Made by a program: the position numbers and the translations under genes
Shown: one piece after another, positions 56,817 to 64,000 of the stretch
How positions within the stretch are numbered: the stretch's first letter is position 1
Layout: every line of letters starts with the position of its first letter
Assembly (NCBI RefSeq): GCF_017876155.1
Contig: NZ_JAGINP010000008.1
Location: 1-64,000, forward strand
Reading direction: 5' to 3'
DNA from: Azospirillum rugosum
GTDB taxonomy: Bacteria; Pseudomonadota; Alphaproteobacteria; Azospirillales; Azospirillaceae
Length of the DNA stretch: 64,000 bases
Notes under the pieces: model-generated
Database searches by the model: none
Seen by the model: only the letters and a program-made list of their open reading frames with translations
What the model was told of the DNA's origin: nothing

Positions 56817-57635
56817 TTGCCCGATGTCCATGATCCCCACCTCGACCACGAGGAACGCGCCGAAGTCCGCGAGCGGTCGAACCCGCCCGCCCTGATCCTG
56901 CACGAGGCCATCCGCCTGGAAGGCGAGGAGGAGCTGAAGCGGCCGTCCTCCTCCCTGCTGTGGTCGGGGCTGGCGGCCGGGCTGTCCATGGGCTTCTCCA
57001 TGGTGGGGGAGGCGTTGATGCAGACGCATCTGCCCGATGCCCAGTGGCGGCCACTGCTGGCGAGCTTCGGCTATAGCTTCGGCTTCCTGATCGTCATCCT
57101 CGGCCGCCAGCAGCTGTTCACCGAGAACACGCTGACCGTCATCCTGCCGTTGCTCCACAGCCGGCGGACGAGCACGCTGGGGCACGTCGCCCGGCTGTGG
57201 GCGCTGGTGTTCGTCGCGAACATCGTCGGCACCCTGCTGTTCGCCGCCCTGGCCGCCTTCACCCCGGCCTTCAGCCCGGACCTGCACGAGGCCTTCGCGG
57301 AGCTTGGCCGCAACGCCGCCGACGGCGGATTCTGGTCGACCCTGCTGCACGGCATTCTGGCCGGTTGGCTGATCGCGCTGCTGGTCTGGATCACGCCGTC
57401 GGTCGGGCAGGCGCGCTTCTTCGTCATCGTCGCGCTGACCTGGCTGATCGCGCTGGGCAAGTTCGCGCACGTCGTCGCGGGCTCGGTCGAGGTCTCCTTC
57501 GCGGCCATGACCGGGGTGGTGACCTGGGGCGCCTACGCGCTCAGCTTCCTGCTGCCGTCGCTCATCGGCAACGTGATCGGGGGCGTGGGCATGGTGGCGC
57601 TGATCAACCACGCGCAGGTGAAGCAGGACCACTAA
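56817..57635 (+). CDS. Formate/nitrite transporter (FNT) family channel
   Basis: The 272-residue protein has a charged cytosolic N-terminus of about 45 residues, then six helices with FNT features (GLSMGFSMVGEAL, QQLFTENTLTVILP, GKFAHVVAGSVEV). It is closest in layout to the YfdC-like branch. It starts with TTG 9 nt after GGAG; no better in-frame start exists near. Position next to selC and convergent with the formate dehydrogenase operon suggests formate movement across the membrane. Confidence 0.85.
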   Translation: MPDVHDPHLDHEERAEVRERSNPPALILHEAIRLEGEEELKRPSSSLLWSGLAAGLSMGFSMVGEALMQTHLPDAQWRPLLASFGYSFGFLIVILGRQQLFTENTLTVILPLLHSRRTSTLGHVARLWALVFVANIVGTLLFAALAAFTPAFSPDLHEAFAELGRNAADGGFWSTLLHGILAGWLIALLVWITPSVGQARFFVIVALTWLIALGKFAHVVAGSVEVSFAAMTGVVTWGAYALSFLLPSLIGNVIGGVGMVALINHAQVKQDH

Positions 57636-57657
57636 AGCGAACTTCCGTTCGCTTTAG
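57632..57657. terminator. Perfect hairpin at the end of the FNT gene
   Basis: CTAAAGCGAAC and GTTCGCTTTAG form an 11-bp perfect stem with a TTCC loop. It includes the FNT stop codon and lies between convergent genes, so it probably ends transcripts of both directions. A related AAAGCGGAT hairpin lies at 57725-57746 inside the neighbouring gene. Confidence 0.7.
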
Positions 57658-57659
57658 AT

Positions 57660-58076
57660 TCACATGGCCTCACTCGCCGGCCGGGCTTCGGACGCATGGG
57701 CGTCCGGGCCCGCTGTCGCGGTCCAAAGCGGATCGCAATCCGCTTTAGCTCCGCCGATCTCGTCGAGAAGCTTGCGCAGCTGCTCCCGCGTTTTCTCGAT
57801 GCGATTGCGGTGCACGCCCACCAGCGGGTACTCGCCGCCGAAGGCGACGCTGAGGGCGGCGTTCACATGCGCCAGCCGGGCCGACGCGCCCTCGTCCCCG
57901 GCGCGGCGGCGGGCGATCAGCCCGTCGCGCAGCCGCACCAGACAGCGCGAAGCCTCCGCCATCGCGTTGTAGACCTCGGCGGGCGGAACATCCTCCGCGC
58001 CGGTGCCCAGGATGCGGTCGAGCACGGTAAGCGCGTCGCCGCAATCGCTTGCCGGCGATGATGCTTGCGCGCTCAT
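57660..58076 (-). CDS. Hypothetical protein of the formate dehydrogenase operon, 138 residues
   Basis: I do not recognise this protein. It is mostly helical (EVYNAMAEASRCLVRLRDGLIARRR, split here; NRIEKTREQLRKLLDEIG), soluble and without metal motifs, so it is not a clear FdhE or FdhD. It overlaps the membrane subunit gene by 4 nt and is probably an accessory or assembly factor. Its C-terminal codons run through a palindromic element (57725-57746), which may have extended the reading frame. Confidence 0.72.
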   Translation of the reverse strand: MSAQASSPASDCGDALTVLDRILGTGAEDVPPAEVYNAMAEASRCLVRLRDGLIARRRAGDEGASARLAHVNAALSVAFGGEYPLVGVHRNRIEKTREQLRKLLDEIGGAKADCDPLWTATAGPDAHASEARPASEAM

Positions 58077-59047
58077 CGGGCGATCCTGTCCGGTGCGGGC
58101 CGGTGATCGAGTGCCGGGCGAGGCCGCGCGAAGCGGAAATAGTCGCGCGGGCGGGTGGCCGACCGGTTGCCGGCGTGCAGCATGGCGGAGCGCAGCGCCA
58201 TCCCGCCCGCCAGGATCGCCAGCGATCCCAGCACCGACAGCGCCGCCGATGGGCGCTCCCGCCGGGCGTTGATGGCGTGGCAGACCAGCGGCACCGCGGC
58301 CCCGACGGCGATGGCCCCGATCTTTTCGACGGGCGCCCAGGGCCCCTCCTCCACCGGGCCGGCAACACCTTCGGCCTTGTATTCCCGCTCCGCCGCGACG
58401 GAGGCGACGAGGTCCACGGCGCTGGCGGCCATGGCGACGCGGTCGAGCGTTTCGGCGCCCTCCGGCCGTCCGCCGAGCCGTTCCCCCAGCGACAGGGCCG
58501 CCGCGGCCGACGCCATGGCCGAGGCGCCGAAGCGCACCGACAGAAGCCGCGGCGAGGCGGCCCACAGCGGCGTGCTGGTGGCGGACAGCAGGGCCGCCGT
58601 GTAGACGCTCATCCCCGTCCCGGCGACGGCGGCCGGGACCTGCGCCACGCGCGCCACGCCCGCCAGCCCCAGCCGATCCGCCCCCAGGGTCAGCGCGCTG
58701 AAGGCGCCGAAGCCGGTCAGAATGTAGCTGCCGATAGACATGGGCGAGGTGCGCCGGAAGATGCGCAGCATGTTGTACCAGCGGCTGGGCGTGTGCAGGT
58801 CGCCGATCAGCAGCGCCGGACCGACCACCGTCCCGGCGATGGCGAGACCACGGGCGTTGCGCACCAGATTGCGCTTTTCACGGCCACCGCCGAGATCCGC
58901 GACGGTGCCCAGGATCTGCGCCGACCCCGACAGGCCGGCCAGGAAGATGTAGCCGGCGGTCTTCCAGCCGAAGGGGCTGGCCTTCAGCGCCGGGCAGCCA
59001 TAGTAGGTCTCGCCCGCGTAAGGTCGCACGGCGCTGTCCTGCGGCAT
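58073..59047 (-). CDS. NrfD-like membrane subunit of formate dehydrogenase
   Basis: The 324-residue membrane protein has about eight to nine helices and NrfD/PsrC-family features: GYIFLAGLSGSAQIL, then PALLIGDLHTPSRWYNMLR and FRRTSPMSIGSYILTG. Such subunits exchange electrons with the quinone pool without heme; no FdnI-type heme His pattern is obvious. It starts 15 bp after the beta-subunit gene. Confidence 0.85.
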   Translation of the reverse strand: MPQDSAVRPYAGETYYGCPALKASPFGWKTAGYIFLAGLSGSAQILGTVADLGGGREKRNLVRNARGLAIAGTVVGPALLIGDLHTPSRWYNMLRIFRRTSPMSIGSYILTGFGAFSALTLGADRLGLAGVARVAQVPAAVAGTGMSVYTAALLSATSTPLWAASPRLLSVRFGASAMASAAAALSLGERLGGRPEGAETLDRVAMAASAVDLVASVAAEREYKAEGVAGPVEEGPWAPVEKIGAIAVGAAVPLVCHAINARRERPSAALSVLGSLAILAGGMALRSAMLHAGNRSATRPRDYFRFARPRPALDHRPAPDRIAR

Positions 59048-59061
59048 GGTCGCGTTTCCCT

Positions 59062-59991
59062 TCAGCGGCGGCGGTTGGTGGCGAACCGATTGGTGGCGAA
59101 CAGGGCGATGGCGGCGAGCGTCAGGCCGGCCATGGTGGCGAGCCCAGCGCCCAGCGCCGGAGCGACCCGGTTGGATGCGCGCGTCGGCGCGGTCGGCAGG
59201 CCGTAGACCTCCGGCCGGTCGGTCAGCAGGAAGAAGGCGTTCAGGTGCCCCAGGTCCCCCGTGGCACCCGGCTCCCCCGGCGCGCCGTAGAGGTAGGCGT
59301 CCACGGCCCCCCTACCGTGCAGGTCCTCCACGCGCGCCCTGGCCTTCTCCACGAGATCCGGCACCTCGCCGAACTGGATGGAGTCGGTGGGGCAGGACTT
59401 GGCGCAGGCCGGTTCCAGCCCGCCCTTCAGGCGGTCGTAGCAGAGCGTGCATTTGTGCGCCTTGCCGTCCACCTCGTTCAGGTCCACCACGCCGAAGGGG
59501 CAGGCCGGCACGCAATAGCCGCAGCCGTTGCAGATGTCCTGCTGCACGACCACCGTGTCGAACTCCGTCCGGAACAGGGCGCCGGTCGGGCAGGCCTCCA
59601 GGCAGGGGGCGTTGTGGCAGTGCTTGCACACGTCGCTCATCATCAGCCAGTTCGACTGGAAGGGCGCCATCTCCGCGGCGCGTTTCCCATTCGTGCCGAT
59701 CTTCTCGACGAAGGCGACGTGCCGCCATGTGTTGGCGGACAGCCGGCCGGTGTTGTCGTAGCTGTTGCCGGTCAGCCCGACCTCGTCGGCCGGCAGGGCG
59801 TTCCATTCCTTGCAGGCCACCTCGCAAGCCTTGCAGCCGATGCACAGCGTGGTGTCGGTGAAGAAGCCGTAGCTCTTGCCCGGTTCGATGCGGACGCCGG
59901 CGGTCAGTTCCGCCTCGTCCGGGATCAGGCCCGGAAGGATGGGGTCGGCGTAGTCCAGCGCGCGGGCGGGGACGCCCATGGAAACGGCCAT
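59062..59991 (-). CDS. fdhB: Formate dehydrogenase beta subunit (4Fe-4S ferredoxin-like)
   Basis: The 309-residue protein has four Cys clusters for 4Fe-4S centres: CIGCKACEVACKE, CKHCHNAPCLEACP, CNGCGYCVPACP and CTLCYDR...CAKSCP. A C-terminal hydrophobic helix (LGAGLATMAGLTLAAIALFA) resembles the FdnH membrane anchor. It passes electrons from the alpha subunit to the NrfD-like protein. It begins 1 nt after the alpha-subunit stop. Confidence 0.92.
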   Translation of the reverse strand: MAVSMGVPARALDYADPILPGLIPDEAELTAGVRIEPGKSYGFFTDTTLCIGCKACEVACKEWNALPADEVGLTGNSYDNTGRLSANTWRHVAFVEKIGTNGKRAAEMAPFQSNWLMMSDVCKHCHNAPCLEACPTGALFRTEFDTVVVQQDICNGCGYCVPACPFGVVDLNEVDGKAHKCTLCYDRLKGGLEPACAKSCPTDSIQFGEVPDLVEKARARVEDLHGRGAVDAYLYGAPGEPGATGDLGHLNAFFLLTDRPEVYGLPTAPTRASNRVAPALGAGLATMAGLTLAAIALFATNRFATNRRR

Positions 59992-59992
59992 C

Positions 59993-62900
59993 TCAGTCTC
60001 CTTTCCCTGGGCGGTCCAGGCGGCCCTTGCGCAGGTGGCAAGTCAGCGCCTTGTTCTCGTGCATGCCGGTGTTCGGGTCGCCGACGACGGCGGTCAGGAC
60101 GTTGGCGATGTCGCCGGTGGCGTAGCCGTTCCAGCCGAAATGCCAGGGCATGCCGATCTGGTGGACCAGCCGCCCGTCCACCCGGAAGGCCTGGAGCCGT
60201 TCGGTCACCAGCGCGCGCGTTTCCACCTCCCCGCGCGGGGTGGACAGGACGACCCAGTCGAGATTCTCGATGCCCAATTCCCTCGCCAACTCCGGCGCGA
60301 TCTCGCAAAATCCCTCCGGCTGCAATTCCGCGGTGGACGCGACGGACCGCGTCGGCGTGCCGCCGGAATGATGCTCCGTCAGGCGGTAGGTGGTCAGGAC
60401 GTGGGGATAGCGCGGGTCCCCCGGCGGATGGATCGGGTTGTCCGGACGGTCCCAGATCTTGGCGGTCGGGTTGTGCTGCTGGCCGTAGAGCGGGTTCTTC
60501 ACCGGCGATTCCACCGGCTCGTAATGGGTCGGCAGCGGCCCGTCCTTCAGGCCGGAGGGAACGAACAGCGCCCCCCGCCCGTCGGAGATCATGATGAAGG
60601 GGTCGGTGCCGCTCAGCGCGTCCATGCCCGCGGGCTCCTTCGACCAGTCCGGCCTGTAGTCCGGCGCCTTCTGGGTGGAGAAGTCCACCTTGTCGTAGCC
60701 GTCCCACTCCCCTTTTTCCGCGTCCCACCACGCCAGCTTCTTGCGTTCCGACCAGGGCTTGCCCGCGGGATCGGCGGAGGCGCGGTTGACCAGCGTGCGC
60801 CGGTTGGACGGCCAGGCGAAGCCCCAGCCGAGATGCGTGCCCGGCCCGTCCGGGCCGTCCGGCTTGCGCGACCGCGCCTGGTTGTGGTCGTTCTTCGGGA
60901 AGACGCCGGTGTAGATCCAGCAGCCGCAGGCGGTGGAGCCGTCGTCCTGCAAATCCTTGAAGTCCTCGATCTGCCGGCGGTCGGGCCAGGTGTAGCCGTT
61001 GATCTCGCGCAGCACCGCCTCCGCGTCCGGCTCCTCCCGCTCGCCCTCGACCGGGTAGTCCCAGGTCAGGTAACGGATCGGCAGATCCCTGGGGTCGGCG
61101 CTGCTGCGGTAAAGCTCCTTCAGGCGGCGGCCGAGGTGGTAGACGAACCACAGGTCCGACCGGCTGTCGCCCGGCCCGTCCACCACCTTGTCGTGCCACT
61201 GGATCAGGCGGTGGGTGTTGGTGAAGGTGCCCGCCTTCTCCCCCGCCAGCGAGGTCGGCAGCAGGAACACCTCCGTCTTGATGTCCTTGGGCGCAAGCTC
61301 CCCGGCCTGCACCGGCTTGCCCTTGTACCAGAAGGACGCCGTCTCCGTTTCCGCGAAGTCGGTCACCACCATCCAGTCGAGCTTGCCGAGCGCCCTCTGC
61401 ACCAGCCCCGCGTTGCTGCCGCCGACCGCCGGGTTCTGCCCCAGCAGGAACAGGCCCTTGATCAGCCCGTCCTCGATGGCGAGCGTCATGGGGTTCTGCG
61501 AATGGTCGCCCATGATCTTGGGCAGCCACTCGAACCCCCAGCCGTTCTCCGTCTTCCCCGCCTCGCCGTACCAGGCGCGCAGCAGGCTGACGATGTATTT
61601 GGGGAAGTTATGCCACCAGCCCGTGGGCGTCGTCTCGTGGTCGATGTAGTCCTGCAACGTGTGGTGCGGCTTCAGCCCGTGCGGCTGCGGCAGGTATCCC
61701 GGCAGCAGGTTGTACAGCGTCGGGATGTCGGTGGAGCCCTGGATGCTGGAATGGCCGCGCAGCGCCAGGATGCCGCCGCCGGGCCGCCCGACGTTGCCGA
61801 GCAGGAGCTGGATGATCGCCGCAGCGCGGATCATCTGCACGCCGGTGGAATGGTGCGTCCAGCCGACCGCGTAGCAGATCGTCCCCGTCTTCTCCCGGCC
61901 GGAGGCGCGGGCGAGCGCGTCGGCGACCGTCACGAAGGTCTCCTTCGGGCAGCCGGTCACCCGCTCCACCATCTCCGGCGTGTAGGGGGCGAAGTGGCGC
62001 TTCAGGATCTGGTAGACGCAGTTCGGGTGTTGCAGCGTCTCGTCCTTCGGCGTCGGCCCCTGTTGCAGGCGCTTGGTCTGGTCGGAGAAGGACTCCGTCG
62101 TGTTGACGAAATGCTCCGCCAGGGAGGACGGCACGAACTCCCCCTCATACTGCCAGCTCTCAAAGCTGTAGGACTTCTTGGCCTCGTTCCAGCCGGAGAA
62201 CTTGCCGTCGTTCCGGCTCGGGTCCTCGAACGCGTCCTCGATGATGGTGGCGAGGTTGGTGTAGTTCAGCGCGTAGTCCTTGAACCACAGGTCGTTTTCC
62301 AGGATGTGGCGGATGATGCCGCCGAGGAAGGCGATGTCCGTCCCCGCCCGGATCGGCGCGTGGATGTCCGCGAGCGCGGAGGTCCGCGTGAAGCGCGGGT
62401 CGACATGGATCAGCGTCGCCCCCTTCTGCTTGGCCTGGAGCGCGAAGCGGAAGGCGATCGGGTGGTTTTCCGCCATGTTGGACCCCATCACCAGGATGCA
62501 GTCCGCGTTGGCGAGATCCCACTGGGGCAAGGTGGCCGCCCCTCGGCCGAAGGAGGCGCCCAAACTGGGCACCGAGGAGGAGTGTCAGACCCTGGCCTGG
62601 TTTTCGATCCAGACCATGCCCAGACCGCCGCTGAACAGCTTCTTGATGAGGTAGTTTTCCTCATTGTCCAGCGTGGCCCCACCCAGCGAGGCCATGCCCA
62701 GCGTGTGGTTCACCACCGTCCCGTCGGGAAGCTTGTGCACGAAGGTCTCGTCGCGGGTCTGCTTCGCCAGATGCGCGATGCGGTCCATCGCCCAGTCCAG
62801 CGGCCTTTCCTCCCAGCGGTCGGAATGGGGCGCGCGGTAGAGCACTTTGCTCATCCGCAGCTCGCTGGTCAGCCAGCCGAAGGTCGCCGCCCCCTTGGGG

Positions 62901-63181
62901 CACAGCGTGCCCTGGTTGATCGGGCTGCGCGGGTCGCCCTCCACATGGATCAAGGTCCCGTCCTTGGCGTACATCAGCTGCGCGCAGCCGACCGCGCAGT
63001 AGGGGCAGATGTTGGTGCCGACTTTGTCCGCCTCCTCCAGCCGTGGGCGCAGGCGGGCGGAGCCGCTGCTCTTCGCCGCGTCGGAATAGGGGCTCTCGCC
63101 GCGGAACTGCCGGGGCAGCGACCAGTCGCGCAGGAAGCCGCGGGCGTGGTCGGCGAGCGTGCGGCGGCGGATCGGCTTCAT
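59993..63181 (-). CDS. fdhA: Selenocysteine formate dehydrogenase alpha subunit (UGA recoded)
   Basis: 1,062 residues when the in-frame TGA at 62585-62587 is read as Sec199. This catalytic subunit oxidises formate at a molybdenum or tungsten bis-pterin centre. The 4Fe-4S site is CPYCAVGC (Cys59, 62, 66) with Cys94 before CPKG. The Sec context IENQARV-U-HSSSVPSLG and FGRGAAT is typical of formate dehydrogenases; further markers are GSNMAENHPIAF and AVGWTHHSTGVQ. The N-terminus has an Arg cluster but no hydrophobic Tat signal core, so the enzyme may face the cytoplasm. The start overlaps the upstream small gene by 4 nt. Confidence 0.93.
62555..62573 (-). promoter_or_regulatory. SECIS-like hairpin for UGA recoding
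   Basis: Eleven nucleotides after the UGA, the minus-strand RNA folds as GGUGCCCA-GUU-UGGGCGCC: an 8-bp stem (one G-U pair) with a GUU apical loop. Bacterial SECIS elements need a hairpin at this distance with G and U in the loop for SelB binding. Confidence 0.7.
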
Positions 63182-63426
63182 GGGCGCGTCTCCTCGGCAT
63201 AGCCAATTTCGTGGACGATGGCGGCGATCAGGTCCGGGCGCTCGTCGTAGCGGACGGCGACCCGCGCCCTGGCCCGGACGAGATCCGGCAGATCCTGCGG
63301 CTCGATCGGCGCGTCGTGCGCCAGCATGAACAGGCGGGCGATCCCCTCGTCGCTGACGAGCTGGAAACGCCCTTCCTGGGCGAGCGTGATGGTTCCCTCG
63401 ACCGTGCGCATGGTCCCCAACGGCAT
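63178..63426 (-). CDS. Small conserved-looking protein between selD and fdhA, 82 residues
   Basis: I do not recognise this protein. Its pattern (TVEGTITLAQEGRFQLVSDEG, split; FMLAHDAP, RARVAVRYDE) suggests a small beta-rich, OB-like fold. It ends in an ATGA overlap with the alpha-subunit gene, strong evidence that it is translated and coupled. A second in-frame Met at 63411 is possible. It may assist cofactor insertion or regulation. Confidence 0.7.
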   Translation of the reverse strand: MPLGTMRTVEGTITLAQEGRFQLVSDEGIARLFMLAHDAPIEPQDLPDLVRARARVAVRYDERPDLIAAIVHEIGYAEETRP

Positions 63427-63485
63427 CGTGGCATCCGGAGACGTCAACGACGCGCGGCCGGATCGGTTCGCCCGGCTCGGGAAAT

Positions 63486-64000
63486 TTATGCCCCCCGGGC
63501 GACGACCCGCGGCGCCGGGCCGACCTGCGCCACGACGGCGCCGATGACCACGGCTTGCGGGTAGCCGAGGCCCTGCAGCGCCCGGACGCAGTCCTCCGCC
63601 CGGTCCGCGGGAACGCCGGCCAGCAGTCCCCCGGCCGTCTGCGGGTCGAACAGCAGTTCTGTCCGCGCACCCCGCACGGCGCCCACCAGCCGCACCCCGG
63701 CGCGGGCGTTTTCCGGATGCAGGGTGCTGGCGACCCCGGCGTCCAGAAGCTCCAGCGCCCCCGGAAGCGCCGTGACGGCGCCAAGGTCCAGCGTCGCGTC
63801 CACCCCTGAGGCGTCCAGCATCTCCAGCAGGTGGCCGAGCAGCCCGAAGCCGGTGACGTCGGTGCAGGCGGCGGCGCCATGCTCCGCAAGGCAGGCCGCG
63901 GCGGGGCCGGAGGAGCGCTGCATCCCCTCCAGCGCCGCGGCGACCCAAGGGGCCCGTGCCCTGCCCTGCATGGCCGCCGCCATCACCACGCCGGTGCCCA
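63486..64000 (-). CDS. selD: Selenide, water dikinase (selenophosphate synthetase), 5' partial
   Basis: The C-terminal 171 or so residues are visible; the start lies beyond the window edge. The AIR-synthase-like C-domain is recognised by CTDVTGFGLLGHLLEML and LLFDPQTAGGLLAGVP. SelD makes selenophosphate, the donor used by SelA. It lies 59 bp before the small gene in the formate dehydrogenase operon. Whether an N-terminal fusion exists cannot be seen. Confidence 0.9.
   Translation of the reverse strand, partial: GTGVVMAAAMQGRARAPWVAAALEGMQRSSGPAAACLAEHGAAACTDVTGFGLLGHLLEMLDASGVDATLDLGAVTALPGALELLDAGVASTLHPENARAGVRLVGAVRGARTELLFDPQTAGGLLAGVPADRAEDCVRALQGLGYPQAVVIGAVVAQVGPAPRVVARGA

Noticed and set aside
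62585..62587. Premature stop suggesting a formate dehydrogenase pseudogene
   Set aside because: The TGA sits at the conserved Sec position, a SECIS-like hairpin follows and the selenocysteine machinery is adjacent.
59978..63202. Long plus-strand open frame opposite the formate dehydrogenase alpha gene
   Set aside because: Shadow of the real minus-strand gene, with no family motifs and biased composition.

Overview
The window is about 68-70% GC, densely coded, with many 4-nt ATGA/GTGA start-stop overlaps, and its gene content fits a Rhodospirillales alphaproteobacterium, most likely Azospirillum (inferred from family resemblance and GC-rich intergenic palindromes; no database search was possible). 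I saw no IS element, integrase, phage gene, CRISPR array or rRNA.

Region 1 (1-16.7 kb) encodes a giant repeat protein (5' end outside the window), followed on the same strand by a TolC-like lipoprotein, a periplasmic HlyD-type adaptor, a GAF-like/HlyD hybrid and an M50 protease/HlyD hybrid. This looks like a dedicated envelope export machine for the giant protein, but no ABC ATPase is present. It is the best candidate here for an undescribed system.

Region 2 (16.9-22.9 kb, minus strand) is a BMP-type nucleoside/nucleobase ABC importer ending in a cytosine deaminase. A small hypothetical gene follows at 23.4 kb.

Region 3 (24.0-39.0 kb) carries a complete indole-3-acetic acid (IAA) catabolic set in the order iacH-A-B-I-C-D-E-F-G, with a convergent MarR regulator iacR. 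A 16-bp near-palindrome fills the spacer of the likely iacH promoter. Beyond iacR, on the minus strand, lie a class II aldolase/adducin protein, a ketopantoate-reductase-like enzyme and a branched-chain-type ABC importer (livF, fused livM-livG, livH and a separately placed binding protein). They probably import and process an aromatic or related substrate. A MocR-type regulator and an MHS-type MFS transporter follow (39.5-42.5 kb).

Region 4 (42.7-49.5 kb) is a cytochrome bo3-type quinol oxidase operon (cyoABCD), a SURF1 assembly factor and a RegB/RegA (PrrBA-type) redox two-component pair, a coherent respiration and redox-control block. Two single-domain receiver proteins flank a Crp/Fnr regulator (49.5-51.5 kb).

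Region 5 (51.7-64 kb) is a GlxA-type regulator divergent from a rhodanese, then a selenocysteine module: selA, selB, selC (tRNA-Sec, overlapping the 3' end of selB) and a formate/nitrite-family channel. Convergent to these is an operon with selD (partial), an 82-residue protein, a formate dehydrogenase alpha subunit read through an in-frame UGA (Sec199) with a SECIS-like hairpin just after it, a 4Fe-4S beta subunit, an NrfD-like membrane subunit and a 138-residue protein. The makers of the 21st amino acid thus sit beside an enzyme that uses it.
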